Assembly: GCF_900108585.1 (NCBI RefSeq)
Contig: NZ_UESZ01000001.1
Coordinates: forward strand, 3,472,001 to 3,536,000
Direction of reading: 5' to 3'
From: Branchiibius hedensis
GTDB lineage: Bacteria; Actinomycetota; Actinomycetes; Actinomycetales; Dermatophilaceae
Length of the DNA stretch: 64,000 bases
The notes below the pieces were generated by a model. That model had not been told where the DNA came from and did no database searches. It saw only the letters and a program-made list of their open reading frames with translations. Each line of letters starts with the position of its first letter. The stretch's first letter is position 1. A program made the position numbers and the translations under genes. Positions 59,732-64,000 of the stretch are shown here, piece after piece.

Positions 59732-60502
59732 TCAGCCCTGGATGGCACCCACCGGTGCGCTGACCGGCGCCACCGCGTTCCACTGGTCGAAGACGTACTT
59801 CTCGGTCTTGGCGCCCTCGGTGTGCTCGGCCCGCAGCAGATGCCCCGACCCGTCGGCCGCGATGACACCGGTGGTCTGGCTGTCCGCGATCTGCCACGCG
59901 GGCACGCCGTCCTCGGTGATGTTCGTCAGCTTCATCTTGGTGGTCTTGGCGTCGCTGAAGTCGCTCTCCATCTCATCGAAGAGGCTCTTCAGGGTCAGAT
60001 CGCTGAAGTTCCCGGCCGCGGTCGCCGGGACGATGACCCACTTACCGGCGTACTGCGGGCCCTTGCTGTTGCCGGACGCCTTGTAATACGCAGCGTCACC
60101 GTTGATGTATTCCTTGCCGTTGATCACCACGAACTGCACCGTGCCCCCGTCGGTCTTGGAACTGTTGGAGATCGTGCCGCGCTGGTTCTTGCCGTCGATG
60201 GTGCCGGCCAGTTCGATCTTGATCGTGTCGCTGCCGTCGACCTGTTGGGCGACCACGTGGGCGCTCTTGGCCTTGGAGAAACCCGCATTCATCTGCTGGA
60301 CGGCGCCCTGCACGGTCGGGGTGGCGGCGGTGCTGCTGCTGCTCGTGGCGGGCGAACTCGCGGAGCTGCTGGTCGTCGTACTCGAACTGGCGGAGGCAGT
60401 GCCGGTCGTGCTGACGGTCGTGGAGCTCCCGCAGGCGGCCAGGGCGAGCGCCAGCCCGGCAACAGCGATGGACAGGGTGGATCGAGTGACGTGACGGGTC
60501 AT
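59732..60502 (-). CDS. LppX/LprG-like lipoprotein, paralogue 1
   Basis: A 256-residue lipoprotein with lipobox ending LAAC (Cys24), a Ser/Thr-rich linker (about residues 25-65) and a folded domain that begins with FSKAKSAHVVAQQ and has VVINGKEYINGDAAYYKAS near residue 135. The layout matches LppX/LprAFG-type lipoproteins, which carry glycolipids or phospholipids across the wall in mycobacteria. It shares this layout and the YVFDQWNAVAPV ending with paralogue 2 just upstream. Confidence 0.78.
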   Translation of the reverse strand: MTRHVTRSTLSIAVAGLALALAACGSSTTVSTTGTASASSSTTTSSSASSPATSSSSTAATPTVQGAVQQMNAGFSKAKSAHVVAQQVDGSDTIKIELAGTIDGKNQRGTISNSSKTDGGTVQFVVINGKEYINGDAAYYKASGNSKGPQYAGKWVIVPATAAGNFSDLTLKSLFDEMESDFSDAKTTKMKLTNITEDGVPAWQIADSQTTGVIAADGSGHLLRAEHTEGAKTEKYVFDQWNAVAPVSAPVGAIQG

Positions 60503-60541
60503 CCGGTCATGCTAGTGGGCTGCGCCGAGACGTCGATCTGC

Positions 60542-61348
60542 TCAGGTCGTGATCGCGTTCGCCGGCGCCTCGACCGTGGGCGCGGCGTCCCATTGGTCAA
60601 AGGTGTACGCCTGCTTGTTCAGCAGCCCGTCGTTCGAGGCGCTGATGAGTCGCCCACTGCCGTCCGCCGCAGCCACGATCGTGGTCCGGCCGTTCGCCGC
60701 CCGCCACACCTGCTGACCGTTGTGCGTCGAGGCGGTGACGGTCAGTCCAGCGATTTCGCTCTTGCTGATGTTGGACTTCAAGTCGGTGAAAATCGTCCCC
60801 AGCGCGAAGTCCTTGGTCATCGACGCGGCCGTCGACAACGGGATCGACAACCACCGGTTGGCTACCTGTTTGGCCCGGCTGCTGGAGGCTCCCGAATACT
60901 GGTAGTACGCGGCGTTGCCGTTAACGTAGACCCTGGCCGCCACGGTGCGGATCTCGGCCTTCACATTGTTCTTGTTGATCGTGAGGACGGTGCGCTGGTT
61001 GCTGCCGTCGGTGGTGCCGACGATGTCCAACGTCCGGGTTTCGTCGTCCTTGGTGTAGCTGGCGTGCAGGTGGGCGCTCTTGGCGGAGTTGAAGTTCGCC
61101 GAGATCTGCTGGACAAGATCCTCCGGGCTGGGCGTCCCGCTGGCGCTCGTGGGAGCACTGCTCGTGCTCGAGGTATTACTGCTGGAACTGGTCGCGCTGG
61201 ACGGGGAGGACGACGTCGGCGGCGACGTCGCCGTGGTTGAGGCGGCGGAGGGCAGCGTCACGTCGACCGAGGTGGAGCAACCCGCCACGGTCAACGCGAG
61301 GGCAGCCAGCGCGGCGACGGTGCGCAGGCGAGGCCGAAGGTTGTTCAC
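60542..61348 (-). CDS. LppX/LprG-like lipoprotein, paralogue 2
   Basis: A 268-residue lipoprotein with lipobox ending VAGC (Cys24), a Ser/Thr linker and the same domain: FNSAKSAHLHASYTKDD, YVNGNAAYYQYSG and TFDQWDAAPTVEAP. It starts at GTG 61348 immediately after the NagZ stop, so it likely belongs to that operon. The two paralogues are in tandem 39 bp apart and probably arose by duplication. Ligand unknown. Confidence 0.78.
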   Translation of the reverse strand: MNNLRPRLRTVAALAALALTVAGCSTSVDVTLPSAASTTATSPPTSSSPSSATSSSSNTSSTSSAPTSASGTPSPEDLVQQISANFNSAKSAHLHASYTKDDETRTLDIVGTTDGSNQRTVLTINKNNVKAEIRTVAARVYVNGNAAYYQYSGASSSRAKQVANRWLSIPLSTAASMTKDFALGTIFTDLKSNISKSEIAGLTVTASTHNGQQVWRAANGRTTIVAAADGSGRLISASNDGLLNKQAYTFDQWDAAPTVEAPANAITT

Positions 61349-62806
61349 CTAGCCGATGGTAGGGGGCCCCTCCGACAGCAGGGCGTCCGCAAGGGCGTCG
61401 GTCAGGACACGTGCTTGGCCCCAGGTGCAGACCACGGCGGGATGCTGGACGGCGGCCGGTGTGGGCCAGCCGAGTTCGACGGCGACCGCTTCGGGGTTCT
61501 GCTCGAGGCAATGAGCCAGCCACGCCCAGACCCGCGGATCGCTGCTGGCCCGGCGGCCGACGATGACCGCGGGCCCGGTCGGCGGGGGCGTCTGGTCCAA
61601 GTCCTCGACCGCGATATCGGTGCTCGGTCCGATCGGGATCTGGCCCCAGACGGTTTCGCCCACCGCGGGATTCGTGCCGCTGGTGATCCGTAGGACGGTG
61701 ACCGGACCGGGCGCGAGTCTGGGGGCGCCGGCCACGACCCGTTCGGCGACCGCCTTCGCTCGCGTCCGTCCAGTGGCGATCATGGCTCGGTCGGGGTCGG
61801 CCATGCTGGTCCACCGGCTCCGCAACGTGAGCACCCGCTGCGCTGCGTCGAAGAGTCGGGCTGCTGGCAGGACGCCGTCGCTGACGGCTTGTTCAATGGC
61901 CCGGACGCATTCGAGAAGCACCGTCGGTGTCGGACCGTGTTGCGGTCCAAGGCACAGCAGATCGGCTCCTGCGATCAGGGATTCGACTGCCGCAGCGGGG
62001 ATCCCACGGCCCTGGCTGGCACCGGCCATGTCGAGGGCATCGGTGACGATCACACCGGCGTAGCCCAACTCCTCGCGCAGCAGACCGGTCAGCACCCGGT
62101 GGCTCAACGTGGCAGGACGGTCGGGGTCCAGCGCCTTCAACAGCACGTGGGAGGTCATGATCGCCGGTGCCTGAGACGCGATCGCCATCCGGAACGGCAG
62201 CAGTTCCCGCCGGCGAACCGTCTCCGCGTCGGCGGTGACCGTGGGCAACGACACGTGGGAGTCGGTCGCGGTGTCGCCGTGACCGGGGAAGTGCTTGAGA
62301 CAACCAGCGACCCCTGCATCCGCCAGACCGATCAGATAGGCGATCGTGTGCCGTCCGACGAGTTCGGCGCTGGCGCCGAAGCTGCGCGTGCCGATCACGG
62401 GGTTGCGCCAGTTGCTGTTCACGTCCGCGACCGGCGCTAGGTTGAACCACACTCCGGCATCACGCAATTCGGCGCCGATCGCGGCGGCCACGACCCGCGT
62501 CGCGTCCACGTCGTCCACGCGGCCGAGCGCTGCGTTGCCCGGGTAGGGACTGCCGTCGAGCGTGTGCAGCCGGGTGACGTCGCCACCCTCCTCGTCGAGG
62601 GTGAGTACGGCGTCCGGAGCCAGGGCGCGCACCTCACGGCCCAGCCGGGCCAGCGAAGATCCTTCAGCAATGTTGTTCCCGTAGAGGCAGATTCCGCCCA
62701 GACCGGCGTCGTACGCGGTCGGCAGCCAGGCCGGGATCGAGGTGCCGTCGAAGGCGGCCAGCAGGACGCCGTACGCCGCGCGGGTGATGTCGTTCGCCGA
62801 GCTCAC
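61349..62806 (-). CDS. GH3 beta-N-acetylhexosaminidase (NagZ-like)
   Basis: A 485-residue family 3 glycoside hydrolase. The NagZ-type signature KHFPGHGDTATDSH is near residue 165, and the nucleophilic Asp in VIVTDALDMAG near 245. A C-terminal extension of about 150 residues may be a second domain. No signal peptide is seen, so it is likely cytosolic. GTG 62806 overlaps the sugar permease gene by 4 bp, so it is fed by that importer. It probably releases N-acetylglucosamine from imported chitin- or muropeptide-like oligosaccharides. Confidence 0.87.
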   Translation of the reverse strand: MSSANDITRAAYGVLLAAFDGTSIPAWLPTAYDAGLGGICLYGNNIAEGSSLARLGREVRALAPDAVLTLDEEGGDVTRLHTLDGSPYPGNAALGRVDDVDATRVVAAAIGAELRDAGVWFNLAPVADVNSNWRNPVIGTRSFGASAELVGRHTIAYLIGLADAGVAGCLKHFPGHGDTATDSHVSLPTVTADAETVRRRELLPFRMAIASQAPAIMTSHVLLKALDPDRPATLSHRVLTGLLREELGYAGVIVTDALDMAGASQGRGIPAAAVESLIAGADLLCLGPQHGPTPTVLLECVRAIEQAVSDGVLPAARLFDAAQRVLTLRSRWTSMADPDRAMIATGRTRAKAVAERVVAGAPRLAPGPVTVLRITSGTNPAVGETVWGQIPIGPSTDIAVEDLDQTPPPTGPAVIVGRRASSDPRVWAWLAHCLEQNPEAVAVELGWPTPAAVQHPAVVCTWGQARVLTDALADALLSEGPPTIG

Positions 62807-63639
62807 CCCTTCACCGCACCTGACACCAGACCCGAGGCCATTTTGTTCTGCACGATCATGAAGAACACGATCACCGGCACCGCGACCAGCGTGGCGCCCG
62901 CCATGACGGCCGGCCAGTCGACGGCCTGGTTCGAGACACTCGACAGTCCGCGCAGCCACAGCGGCAGGGTGCGGTTGTTCGGGTCCATCACGACGACGGC
63001 GAGGGTGTACTCGTTCCAGGCCTGCAGGAATCCGTAGACGCTGCAGGCCACCAGGCCCGGGGCGAGCAGTGGGAAGGTGACCCGGAAGAACGCGCCGATG
63101 CGGCTGCAGCCGTCGACCATCGCGGCTTCCTCGAGTTCCAGCGGCACACCGTCGACGAAACCGCGCAGCATCCAGATCGTGAAGGGCAGGATCATCGCCG
63201 TGTAGAGCAGGGCCAGGCCGAAGGCCGTGTTGTAGAGGTTCCAGTCGGCCAGCATCTTGTACTGGGAGATGAACAGCGCCTCCGGCGGAATCATCTGTAC
63301 TGCGAGCACGACCAGGATGAAAGAGATGCGGCCACGGAAGCGGAACCGGGAGATCGCGACGGCCGCGATGAACGCGCAGATCACCGAGGCGATGATCGCC
63401 ATCAACGTGACAGTGAGCGAAAGTCGCAGGGAGGCAAGGAAATCCGGACCGAACACGCGGCCGTAGGCGGAGAAGTCGAAGCTGGGGAAGAACGCCGGCG
63501 TCGTGCCGCGCAGCTTCTCGGTCGGTTGCAGCGAACTGTTGACGATCCAGTAGACCGGGAAGACCCAGACGATCGCGAGCAGGATCGCGACAGCGTTCCA
63601 GCCGCGGGTGCGGCCCTTGCGGGCGGTGATGGCGGTCAT
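62803..63639 (-). CDS. Carbohydrate ABC transporter permease (MalG type)
   Basis: A 278-residue permease with six hydrophobic segments. The ATPase-contact EAA loop is LEEAAMVDGCSRIGAFFRVTFPLLAPG near residue 170 (core EEAAMVDGCS). It forms the channel with the MalF-type partner encoded immediately upstream, with a 4-bp overlap. The substrate-binding protein and ATPase lie outside the window. Confidence 0.92.
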   Translation of the reverse strand: MTAITARKGRTRGWNAVAILLAIVWVFPVYWIVNSSLQPTEKLRGTTPAFFPSFDFSAYGRVFGPDFLASLRLSLTVTLMAIIASVICAFIAAVAISRFRFRGRISFILVVLAVQMIPPEALFISQYKMLADWNLYNTAFGLALLYTAMILPFTIWMLRGFVDGVPLELEEAAMVDGCSRIGAFFRVTFPLLAPGLVACSVYGFLQAWNEYTLAVVVMDPNNRTLPLWLRGLSSVSNQAVDWPAVMAGATLVAVPVIVFFMIVQNKMASGLVSGAVKG

Positions 63640-64000
63640 GCCTTGGCCTCCTTCAGCAACGAGCGGATGTACCCGGAGCTGATGATCAGCGTCATCAACA
63701 GCACGAGGAGGGCGAGCGCCGAGGCGACGCCGTAGTTGCTGTTGCCGACACCGAGTTGGTAGATGAACGTGCCCAGCAGGTTGGTCTCACTGACCGTGCC
63801 ACCCACACCCTGCAGGTAGTTGATCTGGGCGAAAACCCTCAGGTCCCAGACGATCTGGAGCAAGATCACGATCGAAATGACGGGCCGGATGGTGGGGTAG
63901 ATGATGAAACGCAACCGCTGCAAACCGCTGGCGCCATCCAGTGCAGCAGCCTCGAGCATCTCGTCGGAAACCTGCGTGAGAGCTGCGTAGAGGGTGAACA
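63636..64000 (-). CDS. Carbohydrate ABC transporter permease (MalF type, C-terminal part)
   Basis: About 121 residues are visible; the N-terminus lies beyond the window. The EAA loop reads LYAALTQVSDEMLEAAALDGA (core EMLEAAALDGA), then the last two hydrophobic segments follow and the protein ends SLLKEAKA. It is the first visible gene of a permease-permease-NagZ operon. Confidence 0.9.
   Translation of the reverse strand, partial: FTLYAALTQVSDEMLEAAALDGASGLQRLRFIIYPTIRPVISIVILLQIVWDLRVFAQINYLQGVGGTVSETNLLGTFIYQLGVGNSNYGVASALALLVLLMTLIISSGYIRSLLKEAKA

Overview
The window is a 64 kb stretch of a high-GC actinobacterial chromosome. Dense codon-overlapping operons, GTG starts, actinobacterial families (DUF5926, DUF4446, DUF4282, 13E12/DUF222-type HNH protein, MMPL, LppX/LprG-like lipoproteins, NatA/NatB-type ABC, GT87 mannosyltransferase) and an IS481 element suggest Micrococcales, perhaps near Dermacoccaceae or Intrasporangiaceae. 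That placement is an inference from gene content and style; no rRNA or tRNA gene was seen.

Layout. 1-4.4 kb: the 3' part of a phenylacetate (paa) catabolic operon (paaC-D-E, enoyl-CoA hydratase, hydroxyacyl-CoA dehydrogenase, paaI) with a convergent TetR regulator. 4.4-8.6 kb: a Dcu-type transporter with an M20 dipeptidase, a second PaaG-like hydratase/isomerase, and an HdeD-like membrane protein with its own terminator. 8.7-11.7 kb: zinc uptake operon znuA-znuC-znuB-zur behind a Zur-like box. 11.7-18.5 kb: photolyase, a secreted thermonuclease gene split by a 1100-bp IS481-family element, a VIT1/CCC1-type protein, a membrane protein, a DUF222/HNH protein and a decayed PPOX-type gene. 18.6-22.7 kb: a stand-alone MurE-like ligase with an atypical substrate motif, aldo/keto reductase with MerR regulator, glycerophosphodiesterase and an RsbW-like ATPase. 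22.8-32.0 kb: an envelope-glycan-looking region: DUF5926, GT2, an MptB-like GT-C enzyme, a GNAT protein, and a GT87 mannosyltransferase flanked by two paralogous large membrane proteins with an alkaline-phosphatase-like outer domain. 32.0-37.6 kb: TMEM165-type transporter, DUF4446, pheA, a lipid-kinase/SRPBCC/sortase operon and serS. 37.6-44.2 kb: a two-component system whose kinase and regulator are separated by an oppositely oriented pyruvate oxidase-type gene, followed by an ABC exporter. 44.2-53.8 kb: scattered metabolism (HAD phosphatase, RNA methyltransferase, copper csoR-copZ, purB, alcohol dehydrogenase, galT-galK). 53.8-58.8 kb: DUF4282 protein, a second identical IS481 copy, and a TetR-MMPL exporter pair with a visible operator. 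58.8-64 kb: M56 peptidase, two paralogous lipoproteins, a NagZ-like glycosidase and a sugar ABC permease pair running off the end.

Strongest observations: (a) both IS481 copies sit in perfect NCTAGN duplications, and their transposase stop codon is supplied by the duplicated target rather than by the element, while the transposase ribosome binding site lies in a strong hairpin; (b) the paired phosphatase-like membrane proteins around the GT87 gene are the best candidate for an undescribed envelope glycoconjugate system; (c) the MurE-like ligase has DDSY where DNPR is expected for meso-diaminopimelate use; (d) a lipoprotein-type sortase lacks an arginine after its catalytic cysteine. There is no gene-free stretch longer than 300 bases.
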